Notes: generated by a model from the sequence alone, not told the origin. Numbered from the stretch's first letter, positions 25,438 to 34,462 are shown. The stretch is DNA of 64,000 nt from a bacterium (GCA_017405375.1 JAFRAO010000039.1:1-64000), one strand, 5' to 3'. Program-made: numbers and translations.

Positions 25438-26022
25438 ATGTATATGATGAATATAATTGATAAAATTAAATATTTTAAAAAGCAGTTAAATGTCAAAACA
25501 GAACAGGCTGTTGCAAGAATTTTATTTAATTATTCAATAAAAATTTCTACTGCCGAATCTTGTACAGGCGGTTTATTGAGTTCAAGATTAACGGATATTG
25601 CAGGAAGTTCATCTTATATAAAAGAAAATTTTATAACTTATGCAAATGAATCAAAAGTTGAGATTTTGGATGTGTCACAAGATACAATAGATAAGTACGG
25701 AGCCGTTAGTGAAGAGTGTGCTCTTGAAATGGCAGAAGGATTGTATAAAAAAACAGGTTGTGATATTGCTATTTCTACAACAGGTGTTGCAGGTCCGACT
25801 ATACCGGAAAAAGGAACAACTGTCGGAACTGTGTATGTTGCGATAAAGAATAAATATATTTCAAAAGCGAAAAAATTTGAAGTAAATCCACATCATAGCA
25901 GAAAAATGATTAAATATTTATTTTCTCAATCTGCATTAGAGTTTTTAATTGAATTTTTAAATGAAAATTATGTAAATTCAATTAAGCAAGTAACTGATGC
26001 ATTACCTGAGGATAATCATTAA
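25438..26022 (+). CDS. CinA C-terminal domain protein (NMN deamidase PncC-type)
   Basis: 194 residues equal to the stand-alone CinA C-terminal domain. STAESCTGGLLSSRLTDIAGSS (about 37-58) holds the conserved Ser/Cys region; STTGVAGP and GTVYVAI follow. Members hydrolyse nicotinamide mononucleotide to nicotinate mononucleotide in NAD recycling; nadE is also in the window. The N-terminus is about 20 residues longer than usual. Three in-frame Met codons (25438, 25444, 25447) compete; the promoter position favours the second or third. The 3' end overlaps the convergent helical-repeat gene by 41 bases. Confidence 0.88.
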   Translation: MYMMNIIDKIKYFKKQLNVKTEQAVARILFNYSIKISTAESCTGGLLSSRLTDIAGSSSYIKENFITYANESKVEILDVSQDTIDKYGAVSEECALEMAEGLYKKTGCDIAISTTGVAGPTIPEKGTTVGTVYVAIKNKYISKAKKFEVNPHHSRKMIKYLFSQSALEFLIEFLNENYVNSIKQVTDALPEDNH

Positions 26023-26887
26023 TTATTAATCTTGCCATTTCTTTCGTATCCATTTGAGTTAAAACTGTTGCCATTAATTCTTGAGGAAGATTTGAATTCA
26101 TATTTACAAGTGTTTCTTTTTGTAATGCATTAACACATGGCATCATATCTTCTTTGTCCAACGTATATAACATCATTAAATATGATTCACCAGGAAATAA
26201 CTGTAAAACTTTTTCGTCATCTTGGTACATGTTCATTACCATTACGCGTTTATCATCAGGATTCATAGCAATAAGAGCTTCTTTATATGATTCATCATCT
26301 AATCCATAAAGTTTTTCAACAAGCATATAAGGATTTTCTTCAAAAACAGGTTCACCTGTTGCAGCTTCTATCATAATTGCTAAGGTTTCAGGTGGCATTT
26401 TTGCTAAATGTGCTCTTAAAAAGTCAGGATCTAATTCTTTATTTAAAACAAATTTATTCAATTCTTCATCAGGCATCATTTTCATAACTTTTTCTAATTT
26501 AAAACACATTAATGTCGCATTAACAATTTCTTCAATAGAAGCGTATTTTTGCATTAATGCCAATATGTTTTCTTGCGTAAAGAAATATAAACCAAGTCGT
26601 AAATCATCTTCTTCTAAATAATTTAAAAGCTCCATTTGCTCAATCTCTTGCAGTGAGCTAAAAATATTAAATTTATTACTTGGGTCATTTAATTCAAAAG
26701 TTTCAATAAAAAGATCAGGTTTATTTCTTAATTCGCGTTGGAAATTAATAGCATTTTGATTTCCTTGTGCAGATTCGCTTTCAATAATTTCGTCTATTGA
26801 TTTATTGGTATAATTCTGCATACGTTCAGAGGTTATATTTAACCTTTGTCCAAGAGAATATATATTTGTATCAATAGCTATAGACAT
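25982..26887 (-). CDS. Helical-repeat cytoplasmic protein
   Basis: 301 residues, acidic and all-helical. Repeated units such as LAKMPPETLAIMIEAATG, LPQELMATVLTQMDTKEMA and LQKETLVNMNSN resemble the superhelical N domain of MgtE or FliG middle domains, but no partner domain is present. There are no membrane helices or signal peptide. The start MSIAIDTN follows GAGGTCGAGG. It could be a scaffold or interaction protein; function is not known. Its coding end overlaps the cinA-like gene on the other strand for 41 bases. Confidence 0.65.
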   Translation of the reverse strand: MSIAIDTNIYSLGQRLNITSERMQNYTNKSIDEIIESESAQGNQNAINFQRELRNKPDLFIETFELNDPSNKFNIFSSLQEIEQMELLNYLEEDDLRLGLYFFTQENILALMQKYASIEEIVNATLMCFKLEKVMKMMPDEELNKFVLNKELDPDFLRAHLAKMPPETLAIMIEAATGEPVFEENPYMLVEKLYGLDDESYKEALIAMNPDDKRVMVMNMYQDDEKVLQLFPGESYLMMLYTLDKEDMMPCVNALQKETLVNMNSNLPQELMATVLTQMDTKEMARLIINDYPQVMHQLLA

Positions 26888-27036
26888 TCCTCGACCTCTT
26901 TAATATCCATCTATATATATTAACAATTTTTGTTAATAAAAATTGCGTAATTTCATAAAAATGTAACATTTGTAATATTTCAAATTAAATATTAATATTA
27001 ATATTATAATAGAATAGTAAAATAGTGGGGTAAAAT

Positions 27037-27831
27037 ATGAAAAAATTTTATATAACATCTCTTTTTTTAATATTAATTGCAGGTTTAATATTAAGCGGCT
27101 TAAATTCATTTGCTGCAGATTCCAAAAAAGTTAAAAAATTATATACGGTTCGAGAGTATAGTACAACAACAAAGGACAATCATATCATAAAAAGTTATTT
27201 GAGTTATCCGAAAACAAAGCAAAAGAGTTATCCCGGTGTAATCATGCTACATTCATTCGGGTATAACAGTTCTTATTGGCAAAATTTGCAAGAAGAATTT
27301 AATAACAATGGTTATGCGGTATTAAGAATTGATTTAAGGGGTCATGGCAAGAGTGTTTATGACAGCAGTTTTCATCAACGTTCTTGGCGAGTATTCAAAA
27401 ATGATACTTTTGCAAAATACCCTGACGATGTAATGCAGGTTACTGAGAATGTACAAACAGAAACTAAAAAATTTGATTTTAATAATTACATAATTATTGG
27501 AGCCGATATTGGTGCAAACACGTCTGTGCTCTTTGCAGAAAAAAATAAAATTAAACCAAAAGCTATGGTATTAATTTCACCATCAATGACTTTCAAAGGT
27601 CTTTATATTCCTATAGCTTTGGCCGAATTGGACAAAACACCTATTTTAGGAATATGCAGTAAAACAAACAAGAAAGATGCAGATGAATTAATTAAATTAT
27701 CCAAATTCGCACAGAATACTTATGATGTTTTGTATACGGACAAAGGTAGCAGCGGAATGTTATTATTGAAGCAATATAATGAATTAAATAGTAAAATTTT
27801 TAATTGGTGTACAAAATATCTTAAAAAGTAA
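27037..27831 (+). CDS. Exported alpha/beta-hydrolase-fold protein, probably not a Ser hydrolase
   Basis: 264 residues with a signal peptide (MKKFYIT..., cleavage after NSFAA). The fold motifs are present: GVIMLHSFGYNSSYW (oxyanion loop), VLRIDLRGHGKSV, and a nucleophile-elbow position YIIIGADIGANTSV. The elbow Ser of GxSxG is Asp (GADIG), and near the C-terminus the place of the catalytic His (usually GxGHG) reads DKGSSGMLLL. It therefore appears to lack the Ser-His pair. It may be a binding protein or an unusual hydrolase using Asp. GTGGGGTAAAAT precedes ATG. Confidence 0.8.
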   Translation: MKKFYITSLFLILIAGLILSGLNSFAADSKKVKKLYTVREYSTTTKDNHIIKSYLSYPKTKQKSYPGVIMLHSFGYNSSYWQNLQEEFNNNGYAVLRIDLRGHGKSVYDSSFHQRSWRVFKNDTFAKYPDDVMQVTENVQTETKKFDFNNYIIIGADIGANTSVLFAEKNKIKPKAMVLISPSMTFKGLYIPIALAELDKTPILGICSKTNKKDADELIKLSKFAQNTYDVLYTDKGSSGMLLLKQYNELNSKIFNWCTKYLKK

Positions 27832-27874
27832 GTTGTTAGTAAATAATCTGGAATGTGTTGGATTTGGCAAAAAC

Positions 27875-27905
27875 TTGCAAAATATATAAAAATATGACAT
27901 AATAT
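27875..27905 (+). promoter_or_regulatory. Promoter of the 6S RNA candidate
   Basis: TTGCAA (27875-27880) and TAATAT (27900-27905) with a 19-base spacer. The start site near 27909-27912 coincides with the beginning of the 6S RNA closing stem. Confidence 0.5.
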
Positions 27906-27908
27906 TGT

Positions 27909-28082
27909 TACCTTGTATAGATGTTTATTTTGTTCCTACATTTATTAATATCGGGAGAAATGACTCTAATGGCATTGAAGTAGACCGACCAATATTTATA
28001 TTGCCAGTCGGAAACGGATTAGTCAAGGCGTTCACCCACCTGCGAGATTCCGCAGGCAACAAAATCACATTTATGCAGGGTA
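27909..28082 (+). ncRNA. ssrS: 6S RNA candidate
   Basis: About 174 nt with the layout of 6S RNA, the RNA that mimics an open promoter and sequesters sigma-70-type RNA polymerase. The ends pair over about 25 positions: TACCTTGTATAGATG near 27909 with CATTTATGCAGGGTA ending at 28082, and TTTTGTT with AACAAAA. A terminal hairpin is formed by CCGAC-CAATAT and ATATTG-GTCGG (27985-28011). GCGTTCACCCACCTGCG (28028-28044), with the hairpin CCTGCG/CGCAGG (28039-28056), is the characteristic 3' side of the central bubble. It sits directly upstream of the DAHP synthase gene. Recognition is by eye. Confidence 0.78.
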
Positions 28083-28118
28083 TTTTCAAATTATTAATTT
28101 TAATATCGAGGTATGACA

Positions 28119-29174
28119 ATGATTGTAGTAATGGAACCGGGAACAAGTGATAGCAATATTCAAAGAGTAATTAAATTCTTGGAGCGGCATAATTTTAGAG
28201 TAGTATTAAACCAAGGTGATTATATGACCGTTGTTCATGCAATCGGTAACAAAAGATTATTCAATCCAATGTCGTTGGAATCACTGGAAGGTGTAAAAGA
28301 AGTTAAAATTATTCAAGAGCCGTATAAACTTGCATCTCGTGAGGCACATCCGAAAGATACTATTGTAAACTTTGATAATGGGGTTAAAGTCGGCGGATAC
28401 GAAAGACCTGTTGTTATTGCGGGTCCATGCTCTGTTGAAGCAGAATATCAAGGGTTATTAGATGTTGCTTATGCCGTAAAAGAAATGGGCTGCCAATTTT
28501 TGAGAGGCGGTGCATTTAAACCAAGAACTTCACCTTACGATTTTCAGGGATTAGAAGAAAAAGCATTAATTTATTTAGCAAGAGCAAAAGAGAAAACAGG
28601 ATTATTGATTGTATCTGAAATAATTGATGCTGCGGATATGCCAATGTTTGAATCTTATATTGATTTAATTCAAATTGGGGCAAGAAATATGCAAAATTTT
28701 TCTCTTTTAAAAGCTGTTGGAAAATCAAAAAAACCTGTACTGCTAAAACGCGGATGTTCTGCATCTATTAGAGAATTTTTATTAGCTGCTGAATATATTA
28801 TGTGCAACGGTAATGAGAATGTTATTTTATGTGAGCGTGGAATTAAGAGTTTTGACCAATCTTATACTCGAAATGTTTTAGACCTATCAGCGGTACCGAT
28901 AATTAAAAAATATTCTCATTTGCCTATTATTGTTGATCCGAGTCATGCAACAGGCAGAAGATATTTGATTGAGCCAATGTCAAAAGCGGCATTAGTTTCT
29001 GGTGCACACGGTGTTATGATGGAAGTTCACCACGACCCTGATAATGCTTCTTCTGATGGAGAACAAAGTTTATCTGTTGAACAATTTACAGATATCACAA
29101 AACGCCTGAATAAATTAATAGGCCGCATTGATTATGATAATAGAATGACCAAGCAGGAATTAAATATTAAATAA
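28119..29174 (+). CDS. aroF: 3-deoxy-7-phosphoheptulonate synthase (type I-beta, with ACT-like N-domain)
   Basis: 351 residues; first step of the shikimate pathway, condensing PEP and erythrose 4-phosphate. The N-terminal ferredoxin/ACT-like domain (about 1-70, MIVVMEPGTSDSNIQRVIK) is as in Thermotoga-type enzymes and usually gives feedback control by aromatic amino acids. The barrel has VVIAGPCSVE (about 88-97), LRGGAFKPRTSPYDFQG (about 124), VLLKRG and IVDPSHATGRR (about 277), providing PEP, metal and phosphate contacts. ATG 28119 follows GAGG by 7 bases; ATG 28113 overlaps the site. The 6S RNA candidate lies just upstream. Confidence 0.95.
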   Translation: MIVVMEPGTSDSNIQRVIKFLERHNFRVVLNQGDYMTVVHAIGNKRLFNPMSLESLEGVKEVKIIQEPYKLASREAHPKDTIVNFDNGVKVGGYERPVVIAGPCSVEAEYQGLLDVAYAVKEMGCQFLRGGAFKPRTSPYDFQGLEEKALIYLARAKEKTGLLIVSEIIDAADMPMFESYIDLIQIGARNMQNFSLLKAVGKSKKPVLLKRGCSASIREFLLAAEYIMCNGNENVILCERGIKSFDQSYTRNVLDLSAVPIIKKYSHLPIIVDPSHATGRRYLIEPMSKAALVSGAHGVMMEVHHDPDNASSDGEQSLSVEQFTDITKRLNKLIGRIDYDNRMTKQELNIK

Positions 29175-29687
29175 TTACATGTTATTTTTTAAGTAATTGT
29201 AAAAAGTAACAATTTTATCCTTTATTATGCTGCCGACGTCTTTTGCTTTATCTGCAATTTTTTGGTATACTGTTTTTTCTTCGACTTCGTCTATATCAGG
29301 GATATCAATTTTATCAGAATCATCTATATTTGAATCATCATCTAATTTATTTATTGCTGCATTATAGAATTGTCTTCGAATATCAGCATCTTTGTATCTT
29401 GAAATATAATCATAATTATCAAAAGGATACCAAGTATAGTATGGATTATAGAATCTCATATATGGTGGTGGCATCATCATTCCATAATACCCTGAAGGTG
29501 GCATCATTCTCGGATACATACTATTGTAACTATATGGTCTTGGTCTGTTGTAATATCCGCCGGGATAAGGTCTTGGACCATATTGCGGATAATAATTATT
29601 ATAAGGCATACCAACAGGTGCAGGCTGATTTTGACCTTGCGGTTGATTATATTTTAAATTTTTAAAATTTATTGCTGATATTTGCAC
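29175..29687 (-). CDS. Tyr/Pro/Met-rich low-complexity protein
   Basis: 170 residues, GTG start (MQISAINFKN) with TAAGGT upstream. After an INFKN motif at about 6-10, residues 20-95 are a low-complexity run of Tyr, Pro, Gly, Met, Asn and Arg (for example PRPYPGGYYNRPRPYSY). An acidic segment (SNIDDSDKIDIPDIDEVEE) and a C-terminal amphipathic helix follow. There is no signal peptide. Such composition suggests a disordered, self-associating or adhesive segment. No family is recognised. It directly abuts the DAHP synthase stop, convergent. Confidence 0.7.
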   Translation of the reverse strand: MQISAINFKNLKYNQPQGQNQPAPVGMPYNNYYPQYGPRPYPGGYYNRPRPYSYNSMYPRMMPPSGYYGMMMPPPYMRFYNPYYTWYPFDNYDYISRYKDADIRRQFYNAAINKLDDDSNIDDSDKIDIPDIDEVEEKTVYQKIADKAKDVGSIIKDKIVTFYNYLKNNM

Positions 29688-29724
29688 TTGTTTCTTTACC
29701 TTACTTTTTGTTTGCTAATAAAGT

Positions 29725-30861
29725 TTAATTACTTTGATAATCTAAAATTTTTCCGTCAATCATAGAGATATTTTTGAATATTTTATTATTGCCGTCATCT
29801 AAATAATATTCTACACGTACAAAATCTTTATCCTCAGATGGACCAATATATGTAACTTTTACCGAATTATCATTCAATTTTTCTTCAATACATTGGTACT
29901 TTGTATCATCATTAGCTAATGCAATTACTTTATTTGGGGTTTCAATTTTTATAACTTTGCCTTCCAAATTAAAGTAATATTTCGTATCTCCGACTTGGTT
30001 TGTTTCGATGGCTTTATTTGAATAATACGTTTTAATTCCATCCAAATTTTGTACATTTTCCGGAATATTAAAATATTTTGTAGGTTTTAAGTTTACGTCA
30101 TCTGCTTCTGATGTTTGTAATCCGACCATAACTTTATTTTTAGATATACCAATAGGTGTATCATTATAGTATTTGATAGAAATTTCGGATTGAGTATTTA
30201 TATCTGATTCGTTAGCATAGTTTAAATGTTTTTGTTCATCATACGCAAACAATCTTTTTCTGAAACCTTTATCTGCTTTTTTTGAAAAATCTTCAATTAT
30301 GCTGAATTTATTGTTAATAGCATCATTTATAAAAATTTTGGTAAGACCGTTATCGAATTTTACACTTTTTGATTTTTCAATTAGGGTTAATTTATCATTG
30401 TCGTTCAAGTAAATTGATTTATAAACATTATTTTTATCAAATTGACTGACAATAGTATAAGGGATATTATTAATTTCATTGAATTTAGTAACTTGTTCCT
30501 TGAGAATATTACCGGATTTATTATCAAACAATCTTACGGTTTTGTATTTATCGTTGTAATAAATATATTTGTTATCTTCATTTTGTTTAATAACAGCAGT
30601 CAGTTGATTATTTGACGAATATATTTTATCTCCGTCTAATTGAGATAAATTTTTGGGGTATTGAATTATATCAATTTTAGGAATATCAAAATCATTGTTA
30701 ATATTCATTGAGCTAAAATTATAATTAGCTAAAATATCAAAGCCATCACTTGTAAAACTATTTTTAGCAATATTGCTGCCAAAATTTTCGAAAACTTTGT
30801 GCTTATAAATTTTTGGCGGATAATTTATATTAGATTTATTTATTGATTCTACGCGTAACAC
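29725..30861 (-). CDS. Lineage-specific beta-rich protein
   Basis: 378 residues, no recognised family. The N-terminus has FENFGSNIAKNSF (about 24-36), the motif shared with neighbours. The rest is a string of short beta strands with Asn/Asp turns, with repeat-like units such as NDKYKTVRLFDNKSGNIL and NLEGKVIKIETPNKVIA reminiscent of YD/RHS-style or toxin-associated beta repeats, though without a clear consensus. No signal peptide or membrane helix. AAAGGAA precedes the start. Function is unknown. Confidence 0.68.
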   Translation of the reverse strand: MLRVESINKSNINYPPKIYKHKVFENFGSNIAKNSFTSDGFDILANYNFSSMNINNDFDIPKIDIIQYPKNLSQLDGDKIYSSNNQLTAVIKQNEDNKYIYYNDKYKTVRLFDNKSGNILKEQVTKFNEINNIPYTIVSQFDKNNVYKSIYLNDNDKLTLIEKSKSVKFDNGLTKIFINDAINNKFSIIEDFSKKADKGFRKRLFAYDEQKHLNYANESDINTQSEISIKYYNDTPIGISKNKVMVGLQTSEADDVNLKPTKYFNIPENVQNLDGIKTYYSNKAIETNQVGDTKYYFNLEGKVIKIETPNKVIALANDDTKYQCIEEKLNDNSVKVTYIGPSEDKDFVRVEYYLDDGNNKIFKNISMIDGKILDYQSN

Positions 30862-31046
30862 TAAAGGATTCCTTTCATAAAAAACAATATATAAACATAT
30901 TCACAAATTTAAAACATGTGAAGATTTTTTTTTGCCTAATTTCATTATATTAGCAAAAAAAATTTACATTTTTTAATTTTTTAACAAGATTTTAGCAATA
31001 CGCTCTAATAATTACTACTATGACTTATTACCTGCTTAACTATATT

Positions 31047-31331
31047 TTAATCATCGATATTACAATAATCATCATCTGGAACATCTATACATATACGTTG
31101 ATACTCCCAAGAGTTTGGTTTATTACTAATTAATCTGCGCTCTTTTATCGGATAATACGCAAGTGACTTATCTGTAGTCTTATCACTTGATTTCTGTATT
31201 GATGAACTATCATTATCCTCGCTCTTTTTGTAAATTTTTGTGTTAGAATTTCCGCAAAATCTTAAACTCGTGCACTTGTTAAATTTATGGACATTAATAA
31301 AAAAAGATGAATTATTTATACTTGGGATCAT
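31047..31331 (-). CDS. Small hypothetical protein
   Basis: 94 residues, Ser/Lys/Asp-rich and probably disordered, with LRFCGNSNTKIYKK (about 23-36) near the N-terminus, a variant of the FG motif in neighbouring genes, and an acidic Cys-containing tail (DVPDDDYCNIDD). AAAGGAAG lies 7 bases before ATG, which supports translation. No family is recognised. Confidence 0.6.
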   Translation of the reverse strand: MIPSINNSSFFINVHKFNKCTSLRFCGNSNTKIYKKSEDNDSSSIQKSSDKTTDKSLAYYPIKERRLISNKPNSWEYQRICIDVPDDDYCNIDD

Positions 31332-31600
31332 AATGTATACTTCCTTTCTTCACATTAACTTATGTACACTGCTTTACATGAATTTAATAATCCGTAAATA
31401 TGTTTTTTGCCATAGATAAATAAAATAGTTACATATCTTTACAAAAAAATATAAAATTTCTTAATATTTTTCATACTCAATGTATTTTTAATTCACCAAA
31501 TTTTTTTTGTAAAGTTATGCAAAGATTACTAAAGTTTAACAATATAGTTTACGTTAATACCTATATATATAGTATGAGTATTATTTGAGGAGAAAGCTTT

Positions 31601-33232
31601 ATGACAAGAATTGATGCGTCTAATAATGGGCCGGAAAGAGCCGGCAAACCCGTTAAAACCGGTAAAGTAAAAAAAACTAAAGTACAAACGCAAAGTCAAA
31701 AGCCCCAAAGTGCAGCCCCTGCTCAGCAAGGCTCGTCAGATGTTCAGGCATTAAGACGTGAAGTTGAAATTAAAGAAGGCGAAATTGGTAAATTGCAAGA
31801 AGAAGCGACTCAAGGTCATACTGATGCAGATAAAGCTGCAAAATCGGCTGAAGATGCAAGCGCTGATGTTAAAGCTGCACAGCAAGGAGAACAAAAAGCT
31901 GCAGCAGATTTAGCAACAGCAGATAAAGGTGTTCAAACTGCGCAACAGGAACTTAAAAAAGCTCAAACACCGGAAGAGAAAAAAGCTGCAGAGGAAAATT
32001 TACAAGCTGCGTTGGACAAACAAAAAGAAGCTCAGGAGAAACAAAAACAAGCTGCTGCGAATTTGCAATCAGCACAAGATAAAGAAAAAGAAGCTAGTAG
32101 TGCGGCGGCAGCATCAGCTGATGTAGCAAAACAAAATGATACAAAAGTAGAAGAACAGCAAAGTCAGCTAAATGAAATTAATGAGCGTTTAAAAAAAGCA
32201 GAGCAAGATTTAAAACAAACCGGAAACGCTTTGCAACCAGCTGAAGTTGACAGAGGAGAAGTTGTCATTGATGATATTGATAGTTTTGAAGATTTTGCAG
32301 ATACATCATTTGTTATTGGCGCAGATACCGAATTTACTTCATCCAGCATTTCAGCAAATAGAAATGGTTTTTCCGGAAAGTCTTCGTTTCATGGTCAAGT
32401 TGGAGAAACTGATGTTGAACTTAGAAGACAACTTGATGTTGGTAAAAATGGAACCGGAACAACAACAGCAATAAATTTAAGTAAGGATAAAAATAGCTTA
32501 GATGTAGGCGTTCGAAGTGATTCAAATGGTGAACAATTTTTCGCAAAAGGTACATTGCAAACTGATTCTACACTTATAACAGCTAAAGGTACATATAGAC
32601 CGGATAAACAAGAATATACTGCTGATGCAAGTTTAGTACACGTAAATTCTGATGGTAGTTCCAGCTTTGGAGTAAGTGCTCATGCTGAAGGTACAGCCGG
32701 GGGAGAACATACTCAACAAGTAAATGCACGAGTAAGAGGTCAAAATTTTGGAGCAAGTGCATCTGTACGTACAACAGAATCTCCAAATAATGGAACATCA
32801 TTAGATGCAGCCGGGCAAATAAGCTATTCAAGTTCTGAAGAACAAGCTAAAATACAAGCTTATTATAGAAGTGGCGGCAACTACGGTGCTGATGCTACAT
32901 ATGGACGACGTGTTATACCGGGACTTGACATTGGCGTAGGAGCGGGTTTTGATATTACAGGAACAGGTAAGACAACTGGTAGTCTTGATGCAATGGCAAA
33001 AAAGGCTTTATCAGATGATACAAATTTATATGGTGCTTTCCAAGTACGATATGAGAACGGTGAACTGGTTGGCAAGGGTACTGCCGGAGCAGAATATCAA
33101 TTCTTGCCTGGACTTCCAAGTGCATATGTAGAAGTTTCACAAGACACAAACGGAAATTCACAGGTATTTGGCGGTTTAAGAGGAACATTTGGTGGCGACA
33201 CAACACACCACACAAGACATCGCAAACCTTAA
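31601..33232 (+). CDS. Coiled-coil plus beta-repeat protein
   Basis: 543 residues. Residues 1-45 are basic and Pro/Gln-rich; 50-205 form a long Ala/Glu/Lys/Gln coiled coil (QALRREVEIKEGEIGKLQEEA onward, with KAAEEN and KQKEAQEKQKQAA units). From about 225 to 530 alternating hydrophobic and Gly/Ser/Thr positions recur (SLDAAGQISYSSSEEQAKIQ, GADATYGRRVIPGLDIGVGAG, LYGAFQVRYENGELVGKGTAG), as in beta-barrel or beta-solenoid proteins. No Sec signal peptide is present and the tail is basic and His-rich. TTGAGGAGAAAG precedes ATG. It might be a structural or surface protein exported by another route. Confidence 0.72.
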   Translation: MTRIDASNNGPERAGKPVKTGKVKKTKVQTQSQKPQSAAPAQQGSSDVQALRREVEIKEGEIGKLQEEATQGHTDADKAAKSAEDASADVKAAQQGEQKAAADLATADKGVQTAQQELKKAQTPEEKKAAEENLQAALDKQKEAQEKQKQAAANLQSAQDKEKEASSAAAASADVAKQNDTKVEEQQSQLNEINERLKKAEQDLKQTGNALQPAEVDRGEVVIDDIDSFEDFADTSFVIGADTEFTSSSISANRNGFSGKSSFHGQVGETDVELRRQLDVGKNGTGTTTAINLSKDKNSLDVGVRSDSNGEQFFAKGTLQTDSTLITAKGTYRPDKQEYTADASLVHVNSDGSSSFGVSAHAEGTAGGEHTQQVNARVRGQNFGASASVRTTESPNNGTSLDAAGQISYSSSEEQAKIQAYYRSGGNYGADATYGRRVIPGLDIGVGAGFDITGTGKTTGSLDAMAKKALSDDTNLYGAFQVRYENGELVGKGTAGAEYQFLPGLPSAYVEVSQDTNGNSQVFGGLRGTFGGDTTHHTRHRKP

Positions 33233-33303
33233 TATACGATAACGTAATTAGTATTTAAACTATGCAATATATGTATGTATTTGCAATAAAGTAAAGGTAA
33301 AAC

Positions 33304-34035
33304 TTATTTTATTGCAAATGTTACGTTTGCAACCGCTGTAACTTTCTTTTCTATAGATGACAAGTCATTGTAGCCTGAATCACTTACATCATTTGAATCA
33401 ACAGGTGTAATTTGGAATACACCCATTTTCGCTGAACGAATTTTTCCAATTCTGTTTTTATTGGATTTCAACATTGAATTTGCTCTGTTTCTCGCATCTT
33501 TTGTCGCATCATTTAATAATTTAACTTTTAATTCAGCAAGTTTTGAATAGTGGTATTGTGGCTGTTCATAGCTTGAAATATTAATACCTTTTTCTACTAA
33601 TTCTTCGTAACTTGTTGATAATTCTTTTATTTTTTCAACATTATTCGTTGAAACTTTTATTGGTTGTTCATAGTTATAATATTCAACAATATTAGTCGAA
33701 TAGCCGGTATTAGGATTTGATTTGTATGATTCGTAAGTATTAGAAAGTTTTGTTTCTATTTGTTCGTCTGTAAAACCTTTTGATTTCAGATATTTTATTA
33801 CAACAGGAAGCTGTTCTTTTATTGTTTTATATGCTTGGACTTTTGTTGGGGCCTTTGTTTTTATTGAAAATACCCAGTTTGCAGAGTCTGATTTAACGAT
33901 TTCATAAGCGGAACCCGTTACTGAAATATTATCTTTTGATAAATTATTTGTAATTATTAGCGCAGATAAAACGGCGCCTATCGCTATACATATACCTAAT
34001 ATTGCTATTTGTAAGTCTTTAAATCTTTCGTACAT
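33304..34035 (-). CDS. SIMPL-domain (DUF541) protein
   Basis: 243 residues with an N-terminal membrane anchor (about 8-32, IAILGICIAIGAVLSALIIT) and a SIMPL/DUF541 periplasmic domain: ISVTGSAYEIVKSDSANWVFSI, LKSKGFTDEQIETKLSNTY, and ATKDARNRANSML near 185. Members form oligomeric periplasmic rings and are linked to envelope stress, but the molecular role is unclear. ATG 34035 (MYERFKD) follows GCGAGG by 6-7 bases. It is convergent with the coiled-coil gene. Confidence 0.85.
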   Translation of the reverse strand: MYERFKDLQIAILGICIAIGAVLSALIITNNLSKDNISVTGSAYEIVKSDSANWVFSIKTKAPTKVQAYKTIKEQLPVVIKYLKSKGFTDEQIETKLSNTYESYKSNPNTGYSTNIVEYYNYEQPIKVSTNNVEKIKELSTSYEELVEKGINISSYEQPQYHYSKLAELKVKLLNDATKDARNRANSMLKSNKNRIGKIRSAKMGVFQITPVDSNDVSDSGYNDLSSIEKKVTAVANVTFAIK

Positions 34036-34109
34036 AATAAACCTCGCTTTATATATCACTTGCTAATAATCAGATGTAAGTCAGAACAATAAACTGCAAT
34101 AACGTAAAA

Positions 34110-34307
34110 TTAACCTCTTTCAACAACCATAGCAATTAGTTCACCATAATTGTTTACATGCCCGTCTGTTTCTTTAATTTCAAAGTATATGCTTGAATCT
34201 TCAGCTTTGCGTTTTTGTGCAACTTCTCTGGCTTCTTTAAGAGTATTATATTCACCTTCTAAATCCGGTGCAAATGAATTTTCTGTTTCAATAAATAGTT
34301 GATACAT
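34110..34307 (-). CDS. Small conserved-looking protein
   Basis: 65 residues, MYQLFIETENSF... to MVVERG. AAAAAGGAG sits 5 bases before ATG, and the composition is that of a folded protein (beta strand, helix with EAREVAQKRK, two strands). It has no signal peptide and no known family. It is separated from the SIMPL gene by 74 bases on the same strand. Confidence 0.65.
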   Translation of the reverse strand: MYQLFIETENSFAPDLEGEYNTLKEAREVAQKRKAEDSSIYFEIKETDGHVNNYGELIAMVVERG

Positions 34308-34462
34308 ATTTTTCTCCTTTTTCTATATTATAATACAAAATTAATTTTTGGAATTTTAAATAATCTTTTAATTTTTGTTTATGTTCATTATGCTTTTTAG
34401 TAAAATTAGTCAGATATTTTGAATTTTAAATGTCTATATATCTGTGTCTTTAAGTTTTTTCA

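Noticed and set aside
27905-28150. ORFs on both strands of about 75-80 codons across the 6S RNA region
   Set aside because: They overlap a structured RNA and the aroF start, and have no ribosome binding site; chance frames.
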